This document shows positions 18,368 through 27,504 of a stretch of DNA of 64,000 nucleotides, piece after piece; position 1 is the first letter of the stretch, and the number at the start of each line of letters is the position of its first letter. A model generated the notes under the pieces. The model did no database searches. It saw only the letters and a program-made list of their open reading frames with translations, and was not told the DNA's origin. Made by a program: the position numbers and the translations under genes. Location: the NCBI GenBank assembly GCA_951812665.1, contig CATOST010000022.1, positions 1 through 64,000 on the forward strand, read 5' to 3'. Origin of the DNA: an uncultured Acidobacteriota bacterium (GTDB taxonomy: Bacteria > Acidobacteriota > UBA6911 > RPQK01 > JAJDTT01).

Positions 18368-19617
18368 ATGAAGATATTTTGGGAGAGATCGTCGGCCCTG
18401 GCCGGTTTCGGAATTCTGTTTTCCTTCCTGTCGCTCTTGTTCGTGGCCTCAATCGGAGGGTTTCCTGACGGTCGGAAAATTCCGTTTGGCGGGGGGGGGT
18501 CCTCAACGATCCCGGCTGCTACGTCACCGGCTGTCACTTTGCAAGCGGCAGCACGTTGAACGAGGTCGGTTCCGTCTCGTTCAACAATCTGCCGGAACGT
18601 TTCGTTCCCGGTGAAACTTACGACCTGGGGATCGCGATCACTGGAGGAACGGAGTACGGGTTCCAGATGGCAGCCGTATTCTCCGATGGCACACAGGCGG
18701 GTGCCCTGACGGCCGTCACCGAAGACACCATCGTGGACGAGGTGGACGGGGTGCAGATATTGACTCATGCCGACCACCTGGAAGCCGGGATGGTCGACTT
18801 TCAGTGGACGGCGCCGATGGACCCGAAAGAGAAAAGTGTGACATTTAAGGTGGCGTCCAATTCCGCCGATGGCGACCACAACCCGACGGGAGATGCGATC
18901 AACACGCTCAATGTCGCAATTCCCGTCGAGTTGACCGAGAGGCTCTATTTCGCGCAATTCGCCAATGGGACCGGGGTTACCAGCCAGGTCACCCTTCTGA
19001 ATGTGAATATTGGGGAAGAAGTCAACGCGAAGCTGGAACTACGGGACGGCAATGGTGCTCCTCTTAACGTGGTTCTGAACGGGGAGATGATTTCGGGAGA
19101 AACCGAGGTCTTCAGCATTGCGGCCGGTGGAGGCGCAGTTTACGCAAGCGACGGCATTGGGCCGGTCGTTGCAGGATCTTTGACTGTTCATGCCGACGGG
19201 CCGCTGAGGGGCGTTGTCTTGTTCGATGGCGTCGCTCTGGGTGTGGCCGGGGTCGGCAGTAGCGAACCCCTGGCCGGATTTCGAGCTCTCGCGGAAAACC
19301 GCTCCGGCGACAGGTTCATCAGAACGGGTGTGGCTGTGATGAATCCGGACGCCGAGGAAAAGAGTATTCAAGTGAGGCTCATCGGCTTGGATGGTACCGA
19401 GGTGGGAACGGGAACAGCTACCGCAGATCCGTTGGCTGGAAATGGACACGTGGCCAAATTTATTGACGAGTTCGAATGGGACGATCCTGTCCCCGACTTG
19501 AAAGATTTCCAGGGTGTTCTGGAGGTCATTCCTTCACATGGCAGGGTGGCGGCCACAGTGCTGCGTATAAGTTTCGGAATCAATATGGCAAGCCTTCCCG
19601 TCGCACCGATAGAGTGA
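18368..19617 (+). pseudogene. Secreted Reeler-like / choice-of-anchor-V-type protein, frame interrupted at a G9 tract
   Basis: ORF 18368..18559 carries the signal peptide; ORF 18556..19617 carries the body. Reading the downstream frame back to the G tract gives LNDPGCYVTGCHFASGSTLNEVGSVSFNNLPERFVPGETYDLGIAI and later FKVASNSADGDHNPTGDAINT. One nucleotide at the 18491-18499 G9 run restores a single ORF. Confidence 0.75.
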
Positions 19618-19643
19618 TAGCGAGTTCGCGAGTCCGTCATCCC

Positions 19644-20270
19644 GTGAAGTTTCCGGGGAGGGTCGCCTCGATCGCCCTCGCCGCGACGCTTCTTCCAGCC
19701 ACGCTCGACTTGGTCGCCGCACGGCCGGCAAGCGCCGAGAAAATCTGGAATCTTACGTCCGGGAACGTAAGGGTCCGCTGCCGCCTCACCGTCGGCGGCA
19801 GCTTCGATGCCGCCACGTCGGCGATTTCCGGAACATTGCGGCAGACCGGGCCCGATGCGTCCTATGCGGGCACACTCCGGGTCGACCTCGTTCCCCTCGA
19901 CACCGGAATCGAACTGCGCAACAACCACCTGCGGGAGACCTATCTGGAAGTGGGCCGCGGTGAGCGATTCCGGCACGCCGCCCTGACCGGCATCGAACTG
20001 GTGGTCCCGCTCCCGCCGGATTCCGCTCGCCACAAGACTCCGTTCTCGGGAACGTTGTCGCTGCACGGGGTCGAAAGGGCCATTGCGGGCGAGGCGGAAC
20101 TGAGCCGGCGCGAAGGGTGGCTTCGCGTGCAAGCGGAGTTCTCGTTGAGCCTGAAGGTGTTCGACATCCCACCGCCCCGTTATCTGGGCGTCGGGGTGCG
20201 CGACGAAGTCGGAATCCTCGTCACCTTCGACGCGGCAAGCGGCGCCTCCCCATCCGGTGGCTCCCGATGA
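19644..20270 (+). CDS. YceI-like periplasmic protein
   Basis: GTG start with signal sequence; GNVRVRCRLTVGGSFDAATSAISGTL...FRHAALTGIEL...FSGTLSLHGVERAIAGEAELSRREGWLRVQAEFSLSLKVFDIPPP. Confidence 0.72.
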   Translation: MKFPGRVASIALAATLLPATLDLVAARPASAEKIWNLTSGNVRVRCRLTVGGSFDAATSAISGTLRQTGPDASYAGTLRVDLVPLDTGIELRNNHLRETYLEVGRGERFRHAALTGIELVVPLPPDSARHKTPFSGTLSLHGVERAIAGEAELSRREGWLRVQAEFSLSLKVFDIPPPRYLGVGVRDEVGILVTFDAASGASPSGGSR

Positions 20271-21427
20271 TCGGTCCGGTAGCGTTACGCCGAAGCTTGG
20301 GAACGGGTCTCGCAGCCGTCGCGCTCCTCGGCGCTTGGAGCCTGACGCCTGCATCCGCCGAACCGATATTCCTCTCCAAGCAGTACCCGCGATGCACGGC
20401 CTGCCACTACTCGCCATCGGGCGGGGGGTTGCTGACACCTTACGGACGGTCGCTGTCGCGGGAGGAGATCTCGACGTTCGGCCGGCGCGGAGCGGCCGGC
20501 GGGGCGGCCCCGGGTGCACCCCGGAGCGAGGAATCCTCTCTATACGGCGCCATAGGGAGCGACTCCCCCCTGCAACTCGGCCTCGACCTCCGGCCCTCGC
20601 ACGTGGGCGTCACGGTCCCCGGCATCGCCATAGACGACCGCAATTTCCTGATGAATCTTGATCTGCAGGCCGCCTGGCAGCGAGACCGATGGACAGCCTA
20701 CGGGAGCGTTGGACGCAAGCCTACAAGAGACGGTGAACTCGTCTCCTATGAACATTGGGTTGCATACCGGGCCAGCGACGCGTTGAGCGTGCGGGGGGGC
20801 CGTTTCCTGCCGGCCTACGGCGTTCGGTTCGCGGATCACACGTCATTTACACGCGAGGGTCCGGACCTGGCGCAGGACGATCAGGTCTACGGGGTCGAGG
20901 TGGGGGTATCGATCGATCGATCGCTGTTGCAACTGTCGGCCGGCCCGGGCCGCGCCGATTCGCTCATCGACGGCAACGGCCGGGCAGCATTCACCGTGAG
21001 CGGCCGGTACCAGTTCGACCTCAGCCCGCGCACGGTCGTCGCGGGGTCGCTGCTGTACCGTGGCAAGACGGACTTCCGTCCCCGAAGCACACACACCGGC
21101 CTGTCCTTCGGATACGCCCCGGTGCGCTGGCTGGTCACCTGGACCCACGCCGACCGCCAACTCCGGAGGCTGGCCCGGAGCGACCGGGCGTACATAGTCG
21201 CCAACCAGACGTCGGCGGAAGTGTTGCGGGGGGTCTGGCTGAGAGTGTCGCCGCAGGTGCGCTGGACCGACAAGGACCCTTGGGGGGAAGTGCGCCGCAT
21301 GGTGTACGGCCTGGACTTCTATCCGCGGACCCACTGGCACGTGAGCTTGTCCTACTACCGGGACCACTTCCGGTTCGGCGACCAGCACACGCAAACGCTT
21401 ATGGCGCAGTTGCACCTCTATCTCTAG
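20267..21427 (+). CDS. Outer-membrane beta-barrel-like protein with N-terminal CxxCH haem-binding-like motif
   Basis: Start overlaps the YceI-like stop (ATGA). Signal peptide, then SKQYPRCTACHYSPSGGGLLTPYGRSLSREE, followed by alternating aromatic/polar strands to a C-terminal ...AQLHLYL. Confidence 0.7.
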   Translation: MIGPVALRRSLGTGLAAVALLGAWSLTPASAEPIFLSKQYPRCTACHYSPSGGGLLTPYGRSLSREEISTFGRRGAAGGAAPGAPRSEESSLYGAIGSDSPLQLGLDLRPSHVGVTVPGIAIDDRNFLMNLDLQAAWQRDRWTAYGSVGRKPTRDGELVSYEHWVAYRASDALSVRGGRFLPAYGVRFADHTSFTREGPDLAQDDQVYGVEVGVSIDRSLLQLSAGPGRADSLIDGNGRAAFTVSGRYQFDLSPRTVVAGSLLYRGKTDFRPRSTHTGLSFGYAPVRWLVTWTHADRQLRRLARSDRAYIVANQTSAEVLRGVWLRVSPQVRWTDKDPWGEVRRMVYGLDFYPRTHWHVSLSYYRDHFRFGDQHTQTLMAQLHLYL

Positions 21428-21532
21428 GAGCCTGCGCCGTAGAAATGATCGTAGCGAGAAAGTGGGGAATCGAGGAAATCTGGACCGATTCTACCGCTTT
21501 CGCAGTAGATTGATTTCTGCAGCGCAGGCTCC
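21427..21532. mobile_element. Candidate MITE (about 106 bp, imperfect palindrome, TA flanks)
   Basis: Termini GGAGCCTGCGCCGTAGAAATGATC and (reverse complement) GGAGCCTGCGCTGCAGAAATCAATC; flanked by TA on both sides (21425-21426 and 21533-21534); internal sequence also partly self-complementary. Confidence 0.55.
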
Positions 21533-21676
21533 TAAGGCGCATTTCTCACCAGCTCCCCCACCGGCCATGGGCCGGCGAGATCCTGGGAGAAACAGGGGTT
21601 GTCCAGGAACGGGGGTTTTCCTACCCCCGCGTCCGCAGCCTGCTGTTCCTGGCCATTGGTCCCGGTTGGTACGAAA

Positions 21677-21728
21677 GAGGACGCCTGAAAGACGCCTCTC
21701 CTGCATGGGGGACAGGAAAGTCCCTCCT
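21677..21728. repeat. Two hairpin-family repeats
   Basis: gaggacgcctgaaagacgcctctcctg and gggggacaggaaagtccctcctg. Confidence 0.75.
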
Positions 21729-21967
21729 GACACTCCTGGGCGTTTCTCACCAGGGGACGTGACGATCGCGCAGGATTTTCGCCTTCAGCATTGACGAAAG
21801 GGGGGGCGACGAAGGTCGAAGCTTCCGGACGCGAACACGCCGACCCTGGCATTTCCCCCGGATCACTGACGGCGTCGGACCGGTCGGATCGCGTGGCTAT
21901 GGAACAGCACACTTCACGTACTCACGGACACTTGCAGATGGTCAGGTTGTGAGTCTAGTATTTGACT

Positions 21968-22213
21968 ATGCTCAAGGCAAACATTGCGCAGGCGAAAGCC
22001 CATCTCTCAGAGTACCTCCAGAGCGTCGAACGCGGCGAGACGGTGATCCTGTGTCGACGTAATGTGCCCATTGCAGAGATTCGACCCCTTACAAAGCTGC
22101 CCGTGAAGGAACGTCCGATCGGTACCGATCCGGGCCTGAGGGTGCCCGACAGCTTCTTCGAGCCGCTTCCCGAAGACATCCTCCGGGCTTTCGGCGGTGG
22201 CGACGAGTCGTAG
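21968..22213 (+). CDS. Phd/YefM-type antitoxin, copy 2 (intact)
   Basis: MLKANIAQAKAHLSEYLQSVERGETVILCRRNVPIAEIRP; stop overlaps toxin start (TAGTG). Confidence 0.9.
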   Translation: MLKANIAQAKAHLSEYLQSVERGETVILCRRNVPIAEIRPLTKLPVKERPIGTDPGLRVPDSFFEPLPEDILRAFGGGDES

Positions 22214-22599
22214 TGAGACTCTTGGTCGACACCTGCACTTTCCTCTGGTTGGCTGGTAACGATCCTCGTCTTACGACCCGGGTTCGCGCTGCTTTCGTGA
22301 ATCCGGCGAACGCCGTCTTCCTCAGCTCGCTGTCAGTGTGGGAAATCGCCATCAAGCATCGGCTGGGCCGGCTACCGCTACCCGATTCGCCCGGACGCTA
22401 CGTGGTCACGCAAAGGGAACAACTGCAGATTGAATCGTTGGCCTTCGACGAGGCCTGCGCGGCACACGACACTCAGCTACCCCCGTATCATTCCGACCCG
22501 TTCGACCGGGGTCTGGTGTCACAGGCGATCCTCCATGGGATGACCCTCGTGACGCCTGACCCGGAAATTGCCCGCTATCCTGCCCCCACACTCTGGTGA
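22213..22599 (+). CDS. PIN-domain toxin (VapC-like), copy 2 (intact)
   Basis: MRLLVDTCTFLWLAGNDPRL...SVWEIAIKHRLGRLPL...HSDPFDRGLVSQAILHGMTLVTPDPEIARY, typical PIN motifs. Confidence 0.92.
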   Translation: MRLLVDTCTFLWLAGNDPRLTTRVRAAFVNPANAVFLSSLSVWEIAIKHRLGRLPLPDSPGRYVVTQREQLQIESLAFDEACAAHDTQLPPYHSDPFDRGLVSQAILHGMTLVTPDPEIARYPAPTLW

Positions 22600-22731
22600 T
22601 TAGGCGGACGGGCGTGAATCAGTCCACCGCACCCTTGGACCAAACCAACCTGGCGTTTTCATAGCCCGCTGATCGACTAGGAATGGTGGGGAAATGCGAC
22701 GGCGGAGCGACCGCCGGTTGGCGAAGTCCCG

Positions 22732-25662
22732 TCAGAAACGAGTCCCCTCTCCCATCAGCGACGCCAGCAGCTCCATGGTGGAGACCGCCTGTCGATCCGT
22801 GAAGTGATCGATCTGGTGCCGGCAGGAGAAACCGGGCGCCACCACCGCGGTCCCGGAGGCGGCTTCCCGGAGAGCCGGAAAGAGGCGCAATTCTCCTACC
22901 GCGCGGGAAACGTCGTAGTGCTTCCGCTCGTAACCGAACATCCCGGCCATGCCGCAGCATCCGCTGTCCAGCGGAGTGACCTGCGCTCCCGGGATCCGGG
23001 ACAGGAGTTCGACAGCCGGTCCCATGCCCACCAGGGCTTTCTGATGGCAGTGGCCGTGGAGCAGAATATGTCGGGACTTCGGAAGTCCGTTACCTAGTAG
23101 CCCGCCGACCTCCGCTTCCGGCAGAGCCTCCAGAGCCTCACCACACCACTCTTCGAAGGTTCGGGCCGCCCGGGCCACCGCTTGGGCCTGTTCCCGCATC
23201 GAGGCGGGCACCAGGTGCGGATGGTCGTCGCGGACGGCCGAATAACAACTCGGCTCGCAGAAGACGATTGTGACCCCCCGCCGCGCCAGGGGGATCAGGG
23301 TCCGGGTGCTGGATTCGGCCTGACGGACCGCCTGCCGCAGGAACCCCTTGGAGATGAGAGGCCGTCCGCAGCAGACCCGGGAGGGCACCACGACCCGGGC
23401 CCCCAGGCGCCGGGCCACCCGCACCGCGGCCACTCCATGTTGCGGCTCGAAGTAGTTGGTGAAGGTGTCGGCAAAGACGGCCATCTCTCCTTCGCCTCCG
23501 GCGGCGGCGCCTTCGCGGTGGCGGGCCCACCAGTCGAGAAAGGTCCGGCCGGCGAAGGCGGGAAGCCGGCGGCGGCGGTCCAGGCCCAAGAGCTTTTCGT
23601 TCAGCCAGCGGCTCAGACCCCCGGCCGAGAGCCAGTTGGAAACCGGCGCCAGGCGGCTACCCATGCGCGCCAGCAGATCCATTCGGGAGACGACTCGAGC
23701 ACCCAGGGGAGCGCCGTGGCGGGCATGGTAATGGTGCAGGAACTCGCTCTTGAGCCGGGCCATGTCCACGCTGGTGGGACACTCGGTCTTGCAGGCCTTG
23801 CACTCCAGGCAGAGATCCAGCACCGGATACAGGTCCTTGTCGGCCAGGCCGTCGGGGCCGAGTTGGCCCGAAATGGCCAGGCGCAAGGCGTTGGCCCGGC
23901 CGCGCGTGACGTCGATCTCGTCCCGGGTGGCCCGGTAGGAGGGGCACATGGTGGCGGTGAGGCTCTGGCGGCAGGCACCCACCCCGCTGCACTGCTCGGC
24001 GGCCCGTGAAATCCCTCCGTAGTCGGAGAAATCGAAGACGGTCTCCAGCTCGCGGGTGGTGTAGTCCGTCCCGAACTTGAGATTCTCGGTGATGGGCGGT
24101 GCGTCGACGATCTTGCCCGGATTGAAGACGCCGGCGGGGTCGAAGGCCCCCTTGACCCGGCGGAAGGCCTGGTAGAGGACCGGACCGTACATCTTCTCCT
24201 GAAAGGGACTCCGGACCAGACCGTCCCCGTGCTCGGCCGAAAGGGCGCCACCGTATTTCAGGACCAGGTCGGCAACCTCCCCTGCGATGCGGGCGAACTT
24301 GTCCACGCCGTCTGCCGTCTTGAGATCCACCACGGGACGGACGTGGAGGAGGCCGACCGAAGCGTGGGCATAGAATCCTGCCCGGGTCTGGTGGCGCTCC
24401 AGCACCTCCATGAAGCGCCGGATGTACTCCTTGAGATGCTCCGGCGCCACCGCCGTGTCCTCCACGAAGGAGTGGGCCTTGGCGTCGCCCCGCTGCGACA
24501 TGGACAAGCCGAGCCCGGCCTTGCGCAATCGCCAGATGCGAGCCTGGGCGTCGGGCTCCAGCGCCCGGTGAAAGTGGCTGCCCATTTGCCGGTTCGCCAG
24601 ATCCGCTTCCAGGCGGTCGACTCGACCGGCAAGCTCTTCCACCGTGTCCCCCGTGAGCTCCACCAGCAGGACGCCCCCGGGGTCTCCCCGGATGAAGTCG
24701 CGCAGCGGCTCATACTCGGTCTTGCCCTTGGTCGTATCCAGGATAAAGCGGTCCAAGAGCTCCACCGCCGACGGGCCGTGCTCCAGAATGGGAGACACCG
24801 CGTCCAGGGCATCCAGGACCCCGTCGAACTGGACCGAGCAGAGGACCCGGCGCTTGGGAAGGGGAACCAGGCGCAGCTTGGCCGCCACGGCCAGGCCCAG
24901 GGTGCCTTCCGACCCCACCATGATCCGGGAGAGGTTGAAGGAGTCGGCCGTGGGGACGAAGTCGTCCAGGTTGTAGCCGCCGACGCGGCGGAGAATCTTG
25001 GGATAGCACCGGTCGATTTCCTCCGCATGGCGGCGCGCCAGATAGCGGACCATCCGGTAGCAGTGACCCTCCAGGTCCCGGCTCCGGCAACGCGAATCCA
25101 GGTCTTCCTCCGCCACGGGAGCGAAATGCGCCAGGCTCCCGTCCGAGAGCACCACGTCCAGCTCCAGAACGTAGTCGATGGTCTTGCCGTAGACCACGGA
25201 ACGGGTCCCTGCCGAGTTGTTGGCCATGGCGCCTCCCACCGTGGCCCGGTTCGAGGTGGAGAGGTCCAGAGGCAGTATCAGGCCGTGGGGTTTGAGGGCG
25301 AGATTCAGCTCGTCCAGGACGATCCCCGGCTCCACCACCACGGTTCGGCCTTCCACGTCCAGCTCCAGGATCCGGTTCATGTACTTGGAGAAGTCGAGTT
25401 GGAGACCGCTGCCGATGGCCTGGCCCGCCTGCGAGGTCCCTCCGCCACGGGCGGTGATGGGAACGCCGTAGCGGCGGCAGGTGCGGACGGTCCGGATTAC
25501 GTCCTCCACGCACCGGGGGAGCACCACTCCTTGGGGCATGATCTGGTAGATGCTGGCGTCGGTGGAGTAGATGGCCCTGGAGATCCGGTCGAAACGGACC
25601 TCCCCCTGGAGGGCGGAGCGCAGGGTCGATTCCAGGGTCTTACTCAGGGATTCGGTCGCCAT
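22732..25662 (-). CDS. FAD-linked oxidase / 4Fe-4S / CCG-domain fusion (GlcD-GlpC-like dehydrogenase)
   Basis: 976 aa; PITARGGGTSQAGQAIGSGLQLDFSKYMN FAD-binding; CLECKACKTECPTSVDMARLKSEFLH Fe-S; CCGRP and DSGCCGMAGMFGYE cysteine-rich motifs. Confidence 0.93.
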   Translation of the reverse strand: MATESLSKTLESTLRSALQGEVRFDRISRAIYSTDASIYQIMPQGVVLPRCVEDVIRTVRTCRRYGVPITARGGGTSQAGQAIGSGLQLDFSKYMNRILELDVEGRTVVVEPGIVLDELNLALKPHGLILPLDLSTSNRATVGGAMANNSAGTRSVVYGKTIDYVLELDVVLSDGSLAHFAPVAEEDLDSRCRSRDLEGHCYRMVRYLARRHAEEIDRCYPKILRRVGGYNLDDFVPTADSFNLSRIMVGSEGTLGLAVAAKLRLVPLPKRRVLCSVQFDGVLDALDAVSPILEHGPSAVELLDRFILDTTKGKTEYEPLRDFIRGDPGGVLLVELTGDTVEELAGRVDRLEADLANRQMGSHFHRALEPDAQARIWRLRKAGLGLSMSQRGDAKAHSFVEDTAVAPEHLKEYIRRFMEVLERHQTRAGFYAHASVGLLHVRPVVDLKTADGVDKFARIAGEVADLVLKYGGALSAEHGDGLVRSPFQEKMYGPVLYQAFRRVKGAFDPAGVFNPGKIVDAPPITENLKFGTDYTTRELETVFDFSDYGGISRAAEQCSGVGACRQSLTATMCPSYRATRDEIDVTRGRANALRLAISGQLGPDGLADKDLYPVLDLCLECKACKTECPTSVDMARLKSEFLHHYHARHGAPLGARVVSRMDLLARMGSRLAPVSNWLSAGGLSRWLNEKLLGLDRRRRLPAFAGRTFLDWWARHREGAAAGGEGEMAVFADTFTNYFEPQHGVAAVRVARRLGARVVVPSRVCCGRPLISKGFLRQAVRQAESSTRTLIPLARRGVTIVFCEPSCYSAVRDDHPHLVPASMREQAQAVARAARTFEEWCGEALEALPEAEVGGLLGNGLPKSRHILLHGHCHQKALVGMGPAVELLSRIPGAQVTPLDSGCCGMAGMFGYERKHYDVSRAVGELRLFPALREAASGTAVVAPGFSCRHQIDHFTDRQAVSTMELLASLMGEGTRF

Positions 25663-25678
25663 GCCTAACTGGCCGGGG

Positions 25679-26095
25679 TCAAGGGAGAGCCGCCACGGCC
25701 TTGATCTCCACCAGGGCGTCGGACCCGCCCAGGGACTCGATGTTGATCAGGGTGTTGGCGGGATAGTCGGCGTTGGGGTAGAGCTCGACAAAGAGTTCGG
25801 CCCGCGCCTTCAGAAAGGGCCGAACCGATTCCACACCCACCAGATAAGTGGTGAATTCCACCACGTCCTGAAAAGAAGCGCCCGCGCTCTTCAGAACCAG
25901 TCCCAGATTGGTGAACACCTGCCGGGTCTGCGCCTCGGCGTCCCCTTTACCGATGATCTCCCCTTTGGAATTCTGGGCCACCTGGCCGGCGATGAACAGG
26001 AAATGACCTCCCCGGACCCGGATGGCCTCTGAGTACTGTCCCGTCGGCGCCGGTATTCCCTCCGGCTCGATGACGGTTCTGCGAGATGACTGCAT
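25679..26095 (-). CDS. RidA/YjgF family protein
   Basis: PTGQYSEAIRVRGGHFLFIAGQVAQNSKGEIIG...DVVEFTTYLVG...YPANTLINIESLGGSDALVEIKAVAALP. Confidence 0.93.
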   Translation of the reverse strand: MQSSRRTVIEPEGIPAPTGQYSEAIRVRGGHFLFIAGQVAQNSKGEIIGKGDAEAQTRQVFTNLGLVLKSAGASFQDVVEFTTYLVGVESVRPFLKARAELFVELYPNADYPANTLINIESLGGSDALVEIKAVAALP

Positions 26096-26130
26096 TCAAC
26101 CGGCCTCCTTGAATACTCCGAACACTCCGA

Positions 26131-27495
26131 TCAGAGGATCCCCACCGCCCACAGCAGATAGACCACGGCGAAGGAGACTCCTCCTCCCACCAGCGTGCCG
26201 CCGCCGTAGCCCCAGATGGCCTCCCTCACCGGCAGACCGCTCAGCGACGTGCAGACCCAGAAATAGCTGCTGTTGACGTATTTGATGATCACCGACCCGC
26301 AGGCCCCGGCCAGCATGGCCGCTTCGGGCGACAGGGAGAGGTCATCCAGCATGGGCGCCACCAGGGACGCCGCCGTGATCACTCCCACGGTGGTGGACCC
26401 GGTGATCATGTTTCCCAGGATGCCGATGACGAAGGGTAGCAGAATCGCCGGCAGTCCCGATGCCGCGAAGGCCTCGGCCAGCACTCCCACCGCCGGCGTC
26501 GCCTTGAGAATGGCGCTCAGGGAACCGCCCAGACCGGTGACCACCAAGATCATGGCGGAGGCCCGGAGCCCGTCCTCGATCCAAACGGACCGGGCCGATT
26601 TCCGATCCTCGGGGCTCCGGATGTTCCACCAGGCCAGGACCAGTCCGATGGACAGGGCGATCACGGGCCATCCCAGATACTCCAGGATCCGGCGCGCCGG
26701 ATGACCCTCCTCCAAGAGGAATCGGACCACGCTCTGGCTCGAAATCAATACGACCGGAACGGCGATGGGGGCGTAGGATCGCAAGGTTCCCGGACGGCCC
26801 GAGTTCTCCTCCTCCGAGACCGGATCTTTCGAGAACTCCTCGGAAGGAAGCGTCCGGAGGCGAGGCCCCACCAGGTACTGGCCCCAGACCCACCCGGCCA
26901 GCGACCCGGCCAGGCAGGCGAGGCTGCCGTAGATGATGGTCCGGCCGATGTCGGCTCCCACCAGGGCCGCAGCCGCCAGCGGACCTGGAGTGGGAGGGAC
27001 GACGGCATGGGTCAACTGGATCGCGGACACCAGGCCGATGGACATGACCCCCATGCCGACGCCCATGATCCTGGCGGCGGAGTGGACCAGAGGATTCAGG
27101 ATGACGTAGGCCACGTCCGAGAAGATGGCCACCCCCAGCACGAATCCGCTCAAGGTCAGGGCCAAGGGCATGCGGTGCGCCCCCGCCAAGTTCACCATGG
27201 ACCGCGTGATGACCTGGATGGCCCCCGTGTGCTTGAGGAACTCGGCGATGATGGAGCCCAGAACGATGACCACGCCGATCTTCCCCAGGGTGTTGCCGAA
27301 GCCCTCCTGGAAGGCCTGGATGAAGACGGAGCGCCGGACTCCCGGCATCAGGCCCAGCAGGAGTAGCGGGACCATGAGGGCCAGAAGGACGTGCCACTTC
27401 CAGCGCGCCGCCAGGAACAGGAGCAACACGACGACGCAGAAGAAACCGACCAGCGCCAGGACGGGATCGGAGATGGCCTGCTGGGAGGGATCCAT
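26131..27495 (-). CDS. GntP family (gluconate/hydroxyacid:H+ symporter) permease
   Basis: 454 aa hydrophobic; VVPPTPGPLAAAALVGADIG and GNMITGSTTVGVITAASLVAPML motifs. Confidence 0.9.
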   Translation of the reverse strand: MDPSQQAISDPVLALVGFFCVVVLLLFLAARWKWHVLLALMVPLLLLGLMPGVRRSVFIQAFQEGFGNTLGKIGVVIVLGSIIAEFLKHTGAIQVITRSMVNLAGAHRMPLALTLSGFVLGVAIFSDVAYVILNPLVHSAARIMGVGMGVMSIGLVSAIQLTHAVVPPTPGPLAAAALVGADIGRTIIYGSLACLAGSLAGWVWGQYLVGPRLRTLPSEEFSKDPVSEEENSGRPGTLRSYAPIAVPVVLISSQSVVRFLLEEGHPARRILEYLGWPVIALSIGLVLAWWNIRSPEDRKSARSVWIEDGLRASAMILVVTGLGGSLSAILKATPAVGVLAEAFAASGLPAILLPFVIGILGNMITGSTTVGVITAASLVAPMLDDLSLSPEAAMLAGACGSVIIKYVNSSYFWVCTSLSGLPVREAIWGYGGGTLVGGGVSFAVVYLLWAVGIL

Positions 27496-27504
27496 GACGA
27501 CAAC

